NCBI GenBank assembly: GCA_965248255.1
Contig: CBDFIW010000003.1
Location: forward strand, 2,480,001 to 2,544,000
Length of the DNA stretch: 64,000 nucleotides
Reading direction: 5' to 3'
Source: JAKZVK01 sp965248255
GTDB taxonomy: Bacteria > Acidobacteriota > Terriglobia > Bryobacterales > UBA6623
Shown here: in pieces, positions 17,019 to 25,316 of the stretch
Layout: each line of letters starts with the position of its first letter
How positions within the stretch are numbered: position 1 is the stretch's first letter
Translations under genes and position numbers: made by a program
Notes under the pieces: generated by a model
Databases searched by the model: none
Told to the model about the DNA's origin: nothing
What the model saw: the letters and a program-made list of their open reading frames with translations, nothing else

Positions 17019-17446
17019 TCAGGCGCCTGAGAACGCAGACTGACACTTCATGACAGCAGTCACCACTTCTGCTGAAACTCTGCGGCAAACGTGCTCGGGC
17101 GAGAGGTTGAGGTAGATCTCGGTCGTCAGGAGCGTGTCATGGCCTAGCAGGCGCTGCAGCGCCGGCAGGGGGATCCCTTCTGGATTGCCGTGACGGCAAA
17201 GGTATGCCGGAGGACATGAGGAGAGACCGTGCGGCTGATGCGGGCACGGTTAGCAATGCGCTTCAGCATGCGCTGGATGGTGCGGGTACTGAAGCGGAAG
17301 GTTTCGTGTAATGCGAAGTAGCCCTCGATGAGGGGCTGGATGCGGACAGTCAGAGGAATGACCCGGCGCTTGGATTTGGTGCCGAAAGGTCCGCCTTTGC
17401 CATAGATCATCAGGCGGTGCGTTTGCCAGGAGTCAAAAGGAGTCAA
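17019..17446 (-). pseudogene. Tyrosine recombinase remnant (C-terminal catalytic part, frameshifted)
   Basis: The open frame (17144-17446) contains GKGGPFGTKSKRRVIPL and HVLRHTFAV, the Lys-turn and H-x-x-R boxes of a tyrosine recombinase. At about 17165 the frame is lost. The next frame reads LPALQRLLGHDTLLTTEIY then LNLSPEH, which is the missing GH...Y box with the nucleophilic Tyr, ending at TGA 17019-17021. The N-terminal core-binding domain is absent. This is a truncated, frameshifted relic of an integrase and is not expected to be functional. Confidence 0.8.
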
Positions 17447-17781
17447 AAGGTGACGGAGCCCTTTGCAAGCCCAAGTTCTAGCCTAGCCGCGAAGCGGCGA
17501 CCGGATGTTAGCGTTGGGTGAAGGCGAAGCCGAAATCCAGCGTCCCTCCCGCCTACACCTCGCCAGCCCTGAACGGGGTACTACACCGCTGCTCATCGCC
17601 TCAAATACCGTTCAGCGTGGCACGCGCCCGTGGCGTGCCGAGCCGAGCCCCGCTCGGCTCTTGTGCCGCCCTCGCCCCAGTCAGCCCATTTCAGTCACAA
17701 AACTTTCAAATCCCGATCTCCCGCATTTCCAACCACTTACCCAACCGCGCTACTTCCACCCGCACCTCCCACCGGTATCCT
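17447..17781. other. Intergenic region with dispersed repeat
   Basis: No gene is supported. It contains GCCGCGAAGCGGC (about 17486-17498, a short hairpin) and the double-hairpin repeat at 17617-17670, listed separately. Confidence 0.5.
17617..17670 (+). repeat. Dispersed double-hairpin repeat, copy A
   Basis: About 54 bp with two adjacent inverted repeats: GGCACGC...GCGTGCC and GAGCCGAGC...GCTCGGCTC, followed by TTGT. A copy in the opposite orientation lies at 52985-53040. Most positions are identical between the copies, including GGCGTGCCGAGCCGAGCC. Confidence 0.75.
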
Positions 17782-17852
17782 GAAAGTGAAGACCGCCGGT
17801 CCATTGGCCGGCGCAACGGCCGCGCGGACCAACCGCGCGGCTTTTCACTTTC
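17782..17852 (+). promoter_or_regulatory. Folded 5' leader (three-way junction) next to a ribosome-binding site
   Basis: GAAAGTGAA (17782-17790) pairs perfectly with TTCACTTTC (17844-17852). Inside are two hairpins: GCCGG/CCGGC (17795-17812) and the 9-bp stem GCCGCGCGG-accaa-CCGCGCGGC (17819-17841). The closing stem ends at the base before TGGAGGA, the ribosome-binding site of the ATG at 17867. The folding is seen directly in the sequence; a regulatory role is inferred. Confidence 0.6.
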
Positions 17853-17866
17853 TGGAGGAAAGCATC

Positions 17867-18547
17867 ATGGCAACAGAATCACAACGCAACGCCAACCGAC
17901 AAAACGCCAAGCAATCCACCGGTCCCCGCACCGCCGAAGGCAAACAACGCTCCTCACAAAACGGCCTCAAGCACGGCCTCCTCGCCCGCGACGCCGTCAT
18001 GGCCGACGAGGACCCCGCCGAGTACGACCGCCAACTCCAACAACTCGAAGAGAACATCTTCCCCAAGAACGCCCTCGAATTCGAACTCGTCCGACAGATC
18101 GCCGACGCTCAATGGCGTCTGCGCCGCATCACGCGCATCGAAGCCGGTTTGGTCAGCCACTAACATGCGTACACCAACCGTGACACGAGGAAATGGGCCC
18201 CCGAGACCATCCTCCCCGATCGCGACGGCGAGAACCAGCTTCTGGGCAAGAGCATGCAGGACCGCACCCAAGCGCTGGCCAACCTGGCCCGCTATCACAC
18301 CCACATGAGCCGCAACCAGCTCCGGGCTTTGAACATGATCGGGAAACTGTGGGCCGACGAAGCCCGCTACCGAGAGAACGTCGACCCCAAGACCGGGGCC
18401 ATCCACCGTCCGAGCGTAACGGACCCGGACCCCTACAACACCCCCGACGGACCGCAACCGACGCGCTACGAGCCGCCCGCCGCGGTAGCGCAAACCCCCG
18501 CACTGCCCGATCGGCTTCCGCCCAAACACTCCATCCGCGGCCCGTAG
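17867..18547 (+). pseudogene. Conserved acidobacterial-type protein of unknown function, interrupted by an in-frame stop
   Basis: From the ATG at 17867 (GGAGGA upstream) the first 98 residues begin MATESQRNANRQNAKQSTGP and continue with RTAEGKQRSSQNGLKHGL, a signature of a widespread uncharacterised family. A TAA at 18161-18163 ends the frame. The same frame then stays open to 18547 and continues the family pattern (WAPETIL..., LARYHTHMSRNQLRALN). The relatives I know are single proteins of about 200 residues, so the TAA appears to split one gene. A second ATG at 18254 could start the C-terminal part. The alternatives are a decaying gene, two separately translated halves or stop readthrough. 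The function of the family is not known to me. Confidence 0.7.
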
Positions 18548-19179
18548 CGCGGATCTCGGCTCTGAGATCCGCGGCCTTTCCTCACAGTCCACGCGTAGCG
18601 CTCTGCCCACCGGTAGCTGGAGTGCGCATGAACCGCTCCGCCCGAGACACGAATCACGATTGACGAATCACGACTGACAGGCCCGTCCACCTCTGGCAGG
18701 GTCGCAGGGCCAAGACGAACCCAATCTCGCCGAAGCTACCTGGAATCAATGGGCTGGCATGCTTACGCACCACTCCGGCCGCACCACCATTCACGAAACA
18801 CGATTCACGAATCACGACTGACCCCCGCGGCCCATGCCCCCAGCCGTGCCGCGGCGGGAGTCATGGGGAGGTAACGGGTCACCGATAGAGCAAAAACACT
18901 GTCGAGGAAAAGGTCAACATGAACCAATACACTCCCAGTGCGCCAATCGGGGGGGGCACGCCCACGTCTGCCGCATCGACACTCCCGTCGATGCTCGGTC
19001 TTGCCGTTTTGCCGCGGATACCTGTCTCAGGATTGGGGTTCGCTTCGACGGCTCGGTTCCGTTCGGTCCCTCGGGGTCGGCGGAGTAGGCCATGCAGCGA
19101 ACCTGCGTGCTAACCTTTGGGACATAATCAGCGTCTCTACATCACGAAAGACTGTCTGCCCGAAGAGGAGAGGATCATC
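18548..19179. other. Intergenic region with short direct repeats
   Basis: No convincing gene. CACGAATCACGATTGACG followed by AATCACGACTGA (about 18648-18677) is closely repeated at about 18795-18824 (CACGATTCACGAATCACGACTGA). Small plus-strand frames here have no family resemblance. Confidence 0.5.
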
Positions 19180-20754
19180 GTGAACATTCGAGCAATCGCA
19201 CCCGTCGTTTTGCTGGCCCTGGCCACGGTGTTGGCTCTGTTCGCCGAGCCGAGTATCAAGAACTCCTGGCACCAGTGGCGCGGCCCCCACAACAACGGCG
19301 TCGCCGAGAGCGATGCGCCGCTGAGTTTCTCTGCTACCGACAACGTCAAGTGGAAGATCAAGATCCCCGGTAAGGGCAACTCGACTCCCGTGATCTGGGG
19401 CGACACGATCTTTGTCACTTCGGCCGTGCCCACCGAACCGATTCCTGAAACTGCGGCTCAGGGCGGCGGGCGCCAAGGCGGACCATGTGGCCCCCCGCCC
19501 GGCGCGCGGGGACCCGGAGGGCGTGGCCCTGGTGGCGGGGGATTCGATCCGGCACGCATGCTCGAGCGCTTGCCCGAGGAGCAGCGCAAACAGGCCCAGG
19601 AGCTTCTCAAAGGACGGGGCCCTCGGGACTTGAGCGATGAGGAGCGGCAGAAGTTCCGCGAGATCATGCGCGCGGCTTTTGGCGGTCGAGGGCGCGGCGG
19701 CCCAGGCGGCGGTCGCGGTCGTGGCCCCGGTGGGGGTGCGGGCCCGCTGGTCAACCACAAGTTTGTCGTCATGGCGATCGACAAAAACTCAGGCGAGGTC
19801 CTCTGGGAACAGACCGCCAGCGAGCAGACGCCGCATGAGGGCCACCACAACCGCTACGGCAGCTTCGCGTCGAACTCGCCGGTGACGGACGGGGAGACGC
19901 TTTACGTGAACTTCGGTTCGCGCGGCGTCTACGCCTATGACCTCGCGGGCAACCTCAAGTGGAAAAAGGACCTGGGCAAACTCGAGATGCGGTTGGGCTT
20001 CGGCGAGGGCATTGCTCCGCTCCTCCACGGAAACTACCTCGTGATCCAGAACGACCATGAGGGTCAGTCCTACGTCGTGGTTCTCGACAAGCGTAACGGC
20101 GAGGAACTGTGGCGCGCCGAGCGCGACGAGCGAAGCAGTTGGCCGCAACCGATCGTCGTGGAGCACGAGGGCCGGGAGCAGCTCATTACGAGTTCGACGC
20201 GTGTCCGCGCTTACGATCTCAAGACCGGGGAGTTGATTTGGGAAGCCGGCGGACTCGGCGGCAACGCTATCCCGGCCGTGGTGAACGTCGACAACGAAAT
20301 GGTGATCGCCATGACCGGCTGGCGTGACGCCAACGCCCTGGCCATCCAGCTCGGCGGTAAGGGCGACCTGACCGATGACGCGAACTACATCAAGTGGACC
20401 AACCAGAAAGGCAATGCTTACACCGCCTCACCTGTGCTCCACGGCGGGATTCTCTACTTCGTGAGCGATCGCGGCATGGTAAGCGCCGTGGACGCCAAGA
20501 CGGGTGAGACGTTTTACCTTCAGCAGCGCCTACCCGCAAGCTATTCGTTCAAGGCCTCGCCGGTGGCAGCGAACGGCAAGCTCTACCTTGCCAGCGAAGA
20601 AGGCGACGTCATCGTCCTCAAGCTAGGCAAGACCTACGAAGTCCTGGCCACGAACAAGATGGGTGACGAGATGTTCGTCTCCTCACCGGTGATTGTGGGT
20701 GGGAATCTTTTCCTGCGCAGCCAGGACGAGTTGTTCTGCATTGGTACGGACTGA
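19180..20754 (+). CDS. PQQ-like beta-propeller protein with Gly/Pro/Arg-rich insertion
   Basis: A 524-residue exported protein. The GTG at 19180 is chosen because GAGGAGAGG precedes it and it leads straight into a signal peptide (APVVLLALATVLALFAEP). The mature part is built of PQQ/quinoprotein-type propeller blades (WHQWRGPHNNGVAESDAP, ...AIDKNSGEVLWEQT, AYDLKTGELIWEAGG, AVDAKTGETFYLQQ). There is no quinone-binding dehydrogenase signature, so this is a scaffold or binding propeller and probably not an enzyme. Between the first and second blades lies an insertion of about 100 residues rich in Gly, Pro and Arg that encloses a short charged helical segment (LPEEQRKQAQELL, LSDEERQKFREIMRAAF). 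Confidence 0.8.
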   Translation: MNIRAIAPVVLLALATVLALFAEPSIKNSWHQWRGPHNNGVAESDAPLSFSATDNVKWKIKIPGKGNSTPVIWGDTIFVTSAVPTEPIPETAAQGGGRQGGPCGPPPGARGPGGRGPGGGGFDPARMLERLPEEQRKQAQELLKGRGPRDLSDEERQKFREIMRAAFGGRGRGGPGGGRGRGPGGGAGPLVNHKFVVMAIDKNSGEVLWEQTASEQTPHEGHHNRYGSFASNSPVTDGETLYVNFGSRGVYAYDLAGNLKWKKDLGKLEMRLGFGEGIAPLLHGNYLVIQNDHEGQSYVVVLDKRNGEELWRAERDERSSWPQPIVVEHEGREQLITSSTRVRAYDLKTGELIWEAGGLGGNAIPAVVNVDNEMVIAMTGWRDANALAIQLGGKGDLTDDANYIKWTNQKGNAYTASPVLHGGILYFVSDRGMVSAVDAKTGETFYLQQRLPASYSFKASPVAANGKLYLASEEGDVIVLKLGKTYEVLATNKMGDEMFVSSPVIVGGNLFLRSQDELFCIGTD

Positions 20755-20759
20755 CCCGG

Positions 20760-22541
20760 CTATCGAGACGCGCCGGCCACGTAGGCAGCCAAGGCCTCTA
20801 CGTTGCGGGCGAAGGTCGCTGAGCTGATGATGCGCTCCAGTGGAGGCTTGGCGCCGGGGAAGACTTCGAGAGTTTCATTGGTGGCCAGCGGCAGGGTGCG
20901 GTCGCCGATGGTGACCACCATGTCCTCGGCTGCGAAAAGCTGAACGATCCGCTCGGCTTTGCCGACACGGTCTTCTTCGACCCAAGCGCCCCGCTCGTTC
21001 AGCGCGTCGGCTGCCTGCTGTGCTGCTCTGGTGAGCTCTTCCTCGCCGGTGGCGTGCTTCGGCTCAAAGTCGTTGTCCCATGGCGAGAGCCCTTGCAGAC
21101 GGTCCGGGCGGCGCAGGGTGGCGGGATCGGCGGCCGCGATGCGTTCATACTCGCGCGCGATCGGCTCGAAGGCGTCCCCGCGCGTCAACACGCCATAGTG
21201 CCCAATGACCGACTCGTCGCTGTAGCTGACCTCGTAGCCGCTCAGCAGGTCACTTGACCCGTCGCGCACCTTTACGCGCGTGCCTTTGGTGATGTAGAGC
21301 GGCCGGTTGGTCTTTAGCTCGTAGAAGCGCGCCATGCAGACCGACGCCGGCGGGCACGCCCTGGCGCGATACGCCGAGGGGTCCTCGACGTTCGGTAGCT
21401 CTGACTGGTGGTAGTACTCCAGCGCCCGCGGAATCGGCTCCAAGTACTTCCGGTCGCCTGTCTCGCGATAGAGCAGCAGCAGCGTTTTGAGGATGCCCTG
21501 TGATTCGCCGCCGGTGATCGCGGGCGGCTCGAAGATGCGAGCCCAGGCCGGGTGCATGTTGATGTCATACTGCTGCGCCCAGCCCGGCTGGGGGTCGGGC
21601 ATCTGCGCCGAGAGAATGAACGCCCCGCCCTTTTCGGCCGCCGCCTGGTAGCGCGGCTCGTCGTAAACGCGCGAGGCCTCGAGCATGGCGTCGATCACAT
21701 CGGAGATCGAGTTGTCGTTGAACGTATAATGACCGCGATAATCGGGACCGGGCCAGACGCGCGACCACGACCCGGGATAGCTTGCCTGCCTGACGGGAAA
21801 GCTCTTCGGGTCGGGGAAGTCGCTGAACCGCTGTGGCCAGGCACCGTTTGGATACTGAGCCTTGGTCAGGCTGTCGAGCGCGAACAGGGCTGCCTCGTGG
21901 ACCGCCTCGTCCTTGAACTCCAGCTCCCGGTCCACCCGCATCAGCAGGCGCAGGGCGCCTTGCGTGACGTTGTCGTCGAGGGTGGTGGCCGCCCGGCGGA
22001 CACCGCTGCCGGTGGGTTGGTTGGGCCCGCAGTTGCCGTCGGCGCGATAGGGGTAGTTCTTCCTCTTTTCAGCGTCGAATTCGATGATGTAGTCCCAACC
22101 GCCCGAGCAAAGTTGGCCCTTGACCAAGGCGCGGGCCGCGTCACGCGCGGCGTCGAGATAGAACGGATCGCGGGTCCCGCCATACGCAGCGAGGTAGGAC
22201 ATCCCGACCAGAGGCGTGCCGGCCCGCTGCACGGTCACCTGCGTGAGTCCCTCGGCGGCCTCCGAGCGGCCGTAGCTGAGGTCTTCGCTGTACCGGAAGT
22301 GATAGCCGCCTTCGGTTGAGACCTCACCGCGGTAGAACTCGGCGGCTTTGCGCAGCACAGTGAGAGCGTGCCGCTGCGAGATGGACTCGACCGTCTGGGT
22401 GTCCGAGCAGGCGCAGATCAGCGGAAGCAGGGAGGCCAAGGCCGCCGCAGTGCAGCTCGGGAGGCTGTCTGGCCGCGGCAATGTCTGCGACCGAGTCGGT
22501 TCACACTCTACGGCGCGGAGGTTGTTCATGCCAGTGCTCAT
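20760..22541 (-). CDS. Pectate-lyase-like lipoprotein (PL10-related alpha/alpha toroid)
   Basis: A 593-residue protein. The ATG at 22539-22541 has GGAAGGAG upstream. A hydrophobic segment ends in LICAC (Cys45), a plausible lipobox. The catalytic region has AQYPNGAWPQRF, HYTFNDNSISDV and QYDINMHPAWARIFEPPAI followed by TGGESQGI, which follow the conserved blocks of PL10 pectate lyases (N-G-G-W-P-Q; T-x-N-D-N-A; W-C-A-Q-H...P-A-W-A-R). Several family residues differ, for example Y-D-I-N in place of the usual H-D. It may act on another uronic-acid polymer. It is convergent with the beta-propeller gene, ending 5 bp away. Confidence 0.72.
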   Translation of the reverse strand: MSTGMNNLRAVECEPTRSQTLPRPDSLPSCTAAALASLLPLICACSDTQTVESISQRHALTVLRKAAEFYRGEVSTEGGYHFRYSEDLSYGRSEAAEGLTQVTVQRAGTPLVGMSYLAAYGGTRDPFYLDAARDAARALVKGQLCSGGWDYIIEFDAEKRKNYPYRADGNCGPNQPTGSGVRRAATTLDDNVTQGALRLLMRVDRELEFKDEAVHEAALFALDSLTKAQYPNGAWPQRFSDFPDPKSFPVRQASYPGSWSRVWPGPDYRGHYTFNDNSISDVIDAMLEASRVYDEPRYQAAAEKGGAFILSAQMPDPQPGWAQQYDINMHPAWARIFEPPAITGGESQGILKTLLLLYRETGDRKYLEPIPRALEYYHQSELPNVEDPSAYRARACPPASVCMARFYELKTNRPLYITKGTRVKVRDGSSDLLSGYEVSYSDESVIGHYGVLTRGDAFEPIAREYERIAAADPATLRRPDRLQGLSPWDNDFEPKHATGEEELTRAAQQAADALNERGAWVEEDRVGKAERIVQLFAAEDMVVTIGDRTLPLATNETLEVFPGAKPPLERIISSATFARNVEALAAYVAGASR

Positions 22542-22703
22542 CGTCAGTAGCTCCTTCCGGAGTAGCAGCCCCTTGCTCGTCCGCACAATATGAAGTCCGC
22601 CTGGTTGGCCGTCAACTGGCTCGGTAAGAAATGTCTGGCTCCAAAGTTACCTCGACTGGCCGATATGACGTGCTGAGAAGGCTTGAAGGAGAAAGGCTTG
22701 CGT

Positions 22704-23039
22704 GTGGAAGACGAAAAACGGACTGACGGCCGCGAGATGTGCTCGGAACTGGTCGAAATCTCGTTTCAAGACCAGACCGGAAACCTGATCCGCGAGAAGG
22801 GTCTTCTGGAGGACCTTAGCAGAGAGGGTCTGTGCTTTAGCCTAGCGATTCCCGTCACCGTCGGCTTGGAGCTGGAGTTTCGGTGCGACGGCTTTGACGG
22901 CCGGGCCCGCGTCCGCTACTGCAATCTGGGGGAGTACGGTTACTTGGTGGGGGCGGAGTTCGCCGGCGGCTGTGGGTGGGACAAAGAGCGCTGGCAGCCC
23001 AAGCACATGATCTCGGTCTCGGAGACCGCGGATCGCTGA
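22704..23039 (+). CDS. PilZ-like domain protein
   Basis: A 111-residue protein. The GTG at 22704 is preceded by GGAGAAAGG; a TTG at 22683 is the alternative. It contains EDLSREGLCF (the D-x-S-x-x-G PilZ motif), followed by a beta-barrel pattern ending in RVRYCNLGEYGYLVGAEF. The upstream R-x-x-x-R c-di-GMP-binding motif is not clear: an IREKG segment is nearby but not a match. It may be a degenerate PilZ domain that no longer binds c-di-GMP. It is divergent from the lyase gene. Confidence 0.65.
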   Translation: MEDEKRTDGREMCSELVEISFQDQTGNLIREKGLLEDLSREGLCFSLAIPVTVGLELEFRCDGFDGRARVRYCNLGEYGYLVGAEFAGGCGWDKERWQPKHMISVSETADR

Positions 23040-23049
23040 TTCGGCGGTT

Positions 23050-23180
23050 GCCAAGTAGTGCGTTTCGCAAATACGGTTACGTTTCGGTTTGCCATGTAGG
23101 GGCGGGCCCCCGTGCCCACCCGCCCAGGATGGCGGATGCCCCGCTCAGATACGTGACCGCGTTTATGAAAGGGTGTACGA
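23050..23180. repeat. Intergenic inverted repeat element
   Basis: The left arm contains GCGTTTCGCAAATACGGTTACG (about 23060-23080). The right arm, read on the other strand, contains ACACCCTTTCATAAACGC and then GGTCACGTATCTGAG (about 23146-23179). Between them is GGGGCGGGCCCCCGTGCCCA. Related sequence, including CGGTCACGTATCTGAG, recurs at 27026-27130. Confidence 0.6.
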
Positions 23181-23215
23181 AGGGAGGGCGCCTTGCCCGG
23201 TGCGGTGGCCGGCTG

Positions 23216-24373
23216 CTACGATCCGGCCTGCATCGTACGTGGACCCTTGACCGTGCGCGAGCGGCTCAGACGCGCCAGGCGGACCAGCAGATCGGCCAGG
23301 CGTCCTGAGTCATGGCGGACCACGGCGCCCGCGGCAAGCAGATCCTCTGAGATCACGTCAACACCAATCTCTTCCAGCTCCGTGCGGTCGTCCTCGACCG
23401 GCCATGCGTGCTGCTTGCGGTAGCGCTTCAGTACCGACGCGGGAATCTTGCGCGAGTTCAGCAGGATGCAATCAACAATCGGCGAGCCCGAGTGTTCGAG
23501 AACGGCGCGCAGGTGGTCCGAGGCGGTATACCCGTCCGTCTCGCCGGGCTGCCACATCAAGTTCGTAATGTAGACCCTGAGGGCTTGGGACGCCTCGATG
23601 GCGTCCGGGATCCCATCGACCAGCAGATTCGGAATCACGCTGGTGTAGAGAGACCCGGGACCGAGGGTGATCAAATCGGCCTCGGCGATTGCGGTCAGCG
23701 TCTCCGGCAGCGGCGGGCAGCGCCGCGGTTGGAGCTGCACCCGGCGGATGCGCGCTTGTGCACTCGAGATACGGCTCTCCCCCCGCACCGAACGGCCACT
23801 CTCAAGTTGCGCTTCCAGACGCACGTCTTCGAGCGTCGAGGGGAAGATACGGCCTCGGATCGCCAGCACCTCACTCGACAGTTGGATCGCCTGGTGAAAA
23901 TCCCCGGTGACTTCAGTCAGCGCGGTAAGGAAGAGATTGCCGAAGCTGTGACCCTCGAGTCCCTTGCCGCCTTGGAAGCGGTATCGGAAGAGCTTGGATA
24001 GAAGCGCTTCGTCTTCGGCGAGAGCCACCATGCAGTTGCGGATGTCCCCCGGAGCGAGAATATCGAAGGCGCGGCGCAGTTTGCCGGAGCTGCCCCCGTC
24101 ATCACTGACTGTGACGACCGCCGCCAGATCGACGAGCGGCCCATCTTTACCTGGGTCGGCCCAGCCGGAGGCAAATCGCTTGAGCCCATGGAGGAGAGTC
24201 GAGAGGCCTGTTCCACCCCCAAGCGTTACGATCCGCAGGGGGTTTTCAGCGGTTTCGACCCGGCTGTCGGACGGTCGCTGGACGCTGTTGGCACCGGATG
24301 CGCCAACACGGCGCTGATTGGAAGGCGACGTCGCGTATCTCCTACGCGGATTCCACTTACGCATTGCTGCCAT
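23216..24373 (-). CDS. yvcK: YvcK/CofD-like protein (gluconeogenesis factor family)
   Basis: A 385-residue member of the YvcK/UPF0052 family. IVTLGGGTGLSTLLHGL (about 48-64), VVTVSDDGGSSGKLR, GDIRNCMVALA and EGHSFGNLFLTALTE are family-defining nucleotide-sugar-binding blocks. YvcK binds UDP-sugars and is needed for normal morphology and growth on gluconeogenic carbon in Bacillus; related CofD is a transferase. The first 45 residues are extra and Arg-rich. The ATG lies 16 nt inside the end of the upstream lysine-rich/TPR gene, so the two are probably translated together. That partner is unusual; Firmicutes place yvcK with yvcJ and whiA. Confidence 0.9.
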   Translation of the reverse strand: MAAMRKWNPRRRYATSPSNQRRVGASGANSVQRPSDSRVETAENPLRIVTLGGGTGLSTLLHGLKRFASGWADPGKDGPLVDLAAVVTVSDDGGSSGKLRRAFDILAPGDIRNCMVALAEDEALLSKLFRYRFQGGKGLEGHSFGNLFLTALTEVTGDFHQAIQLSSEVLAIRGRIFPSTLEDVRLEAQLESGRSVRGESRISSAQARIRRVQLQPRRCPPLPETLTAIAEADLITLGPGSLYTSVIPNLLVDGIPDAIEASQALRVYITNLMWQPGETDGYTASDHLRAVLEHSGSPIVDCILLNSRKIPASVLKRYRKQHAWPVEDDRTELEEIGVDVISEDLLAAGAVVRHDSGRLADLLVRLARLSRSRTVKGPRTMQAGS

Positions 24374-25316
24374 GAAGAAGTTCGGCGATGGAGGGTTCCC
24401 TCAGAACGGGGGAGAGGTCGGCGTCATTCAAGGCCAGGACTCGGCTGCGGGGATCGAGGGCTATGGCCTTCTTCAGGCTCTTGTAGGTCTTCTCGATGTC
24501 GCCCGCCAAAGCCCACAAGACCGCGGCTGCAAGGTGAATGTGCGCGCCCTTCGGCTGCATCCTTAAAGCACGCCGAAACTGGGATTCCGCCTCGTCCAAG
24601 CGCCTCTCATTCACCAGTTGAATCCCGTAGTTGTAGTATTCATCGGCGGTCTTGAGCTTGACTTTACGTGGACGGATCCGCTGCCGGCAGATCTCGACGT
24701 ACACGCCGGCGCGATGCCGCAGGCTCGGGTGAGGCCCCGCGGCGACCCGTTCAAGCAACTTGCGGGCCTGTTGATACTTCTTCGAATTGAAGTGCTTTAC
24801 TGCCTTGCCGAAGAGCTGGGCCTGGCGATGCTCGGACTCCCTTCGGGCTTGCGCTGCCTTGAGGCGCTCTTTCTCCGCAGGAGTGGGTGGCGAGGGTTGG
24901 GATGGTCGCGGTGCGACCCGAATTCTCTTCGGCGCCCGCCTGGTAGCCTTCTTGGCTCCGGCGGGCGCGCGCGGAGTCGCCTTCTTCTTGGGAGTCTTCG
25001 GCCGAGCGACTCTTGACGGCTTCCGCTTCGCTGGTTTCTTTTGCGGTGCTTTCGGGGCTGTCCGCTTTACACCCTTCTTAGGGGCTGCTTTTCCGGTGGT
25101 TTTCTTTCGGGCGGCTTTTGTCGCGGCGACCTTACCCTTGCCGGCCTTGGGCTTGCGCGCGGGCTTGGCGGGCTTCTTTGCCTTGCCGGACGACCTCCGG
25201 GAGGAAGAGGCTTTGGCTTTCTGTGACACTTTCTTCTTCGCCGGCTTCCACGCGACCGCCTTCTTCGCGGGTTTCTTAGAAGCTCTTGGCTTCGTTCTGC
25301 TTGCTGTCTTCGCCAT
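24357..25316 (-). CDS. Histone-H1-like lysine-rich protein fused to TPR repeats
   Basis: A 319-residue protein with two different halves. Residues 1 to about 140 are almost entirely Lys, Ala, Pro, Arg and Ser in AKK/PKK/KPA-type repeats, like the tails of eukaryotic H1 and bacterial HU/Hc1-type DNA compaction proteins. Residues about 160-315 form TPR-like helical pairs (GKAVKHFNSKKYQQARKLLE; EYYNYGIQLVNERRLDEAES). The tail should bind nucleic acid or another polyanion non-specifically; the TPR part should bind protein. No signal peptide was seen, so it is cytoplasmic. The gene overlaps yvcK by 17 nt. I know of no named protein with this architecture; the function is unassigned. Confidence 0.8.
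   Translation of the reverse strand: MAKTASRTKPRASKKPAKKAVAWKPAKKKVSQKAKASSSRRSSGKAKKPAKPARKPKAGKGKVAATKAARKKTTGKAAPKKGVKRTAPKAPQKKPAKRKPSRVARPKTPKKKATPRAPAGAKKATRRAPKRIRVAPRPSQPSPPTPAEKERLKAAQARRESEHRQAQLFGKAVKHFNSKKYQQARKLLERVAAGPHPSLRHRAGVYVEICRQRIRPRKVKLKTADEYYNYGIQLVNERRLDEAESQFRRALRMQPKGAHIHLAAAVLWALAGDIEKTYKSLKKAIALDPRSRVLALNDADLSPVLREPSIAELLHGSNA

Noticed and set aside
18193..18663. Plus-strand frame of 156 codons
   Set aside because: It is out of frame with the conserved family sequence at 17867-18547 and matches nothing I recognise.
18919..19113. Small plus-strand frame before the beta-propeller gene
   Set aside because: No clear ribosome-binding site spacing, no domain, and low-complexity composition; not supported as a gene.
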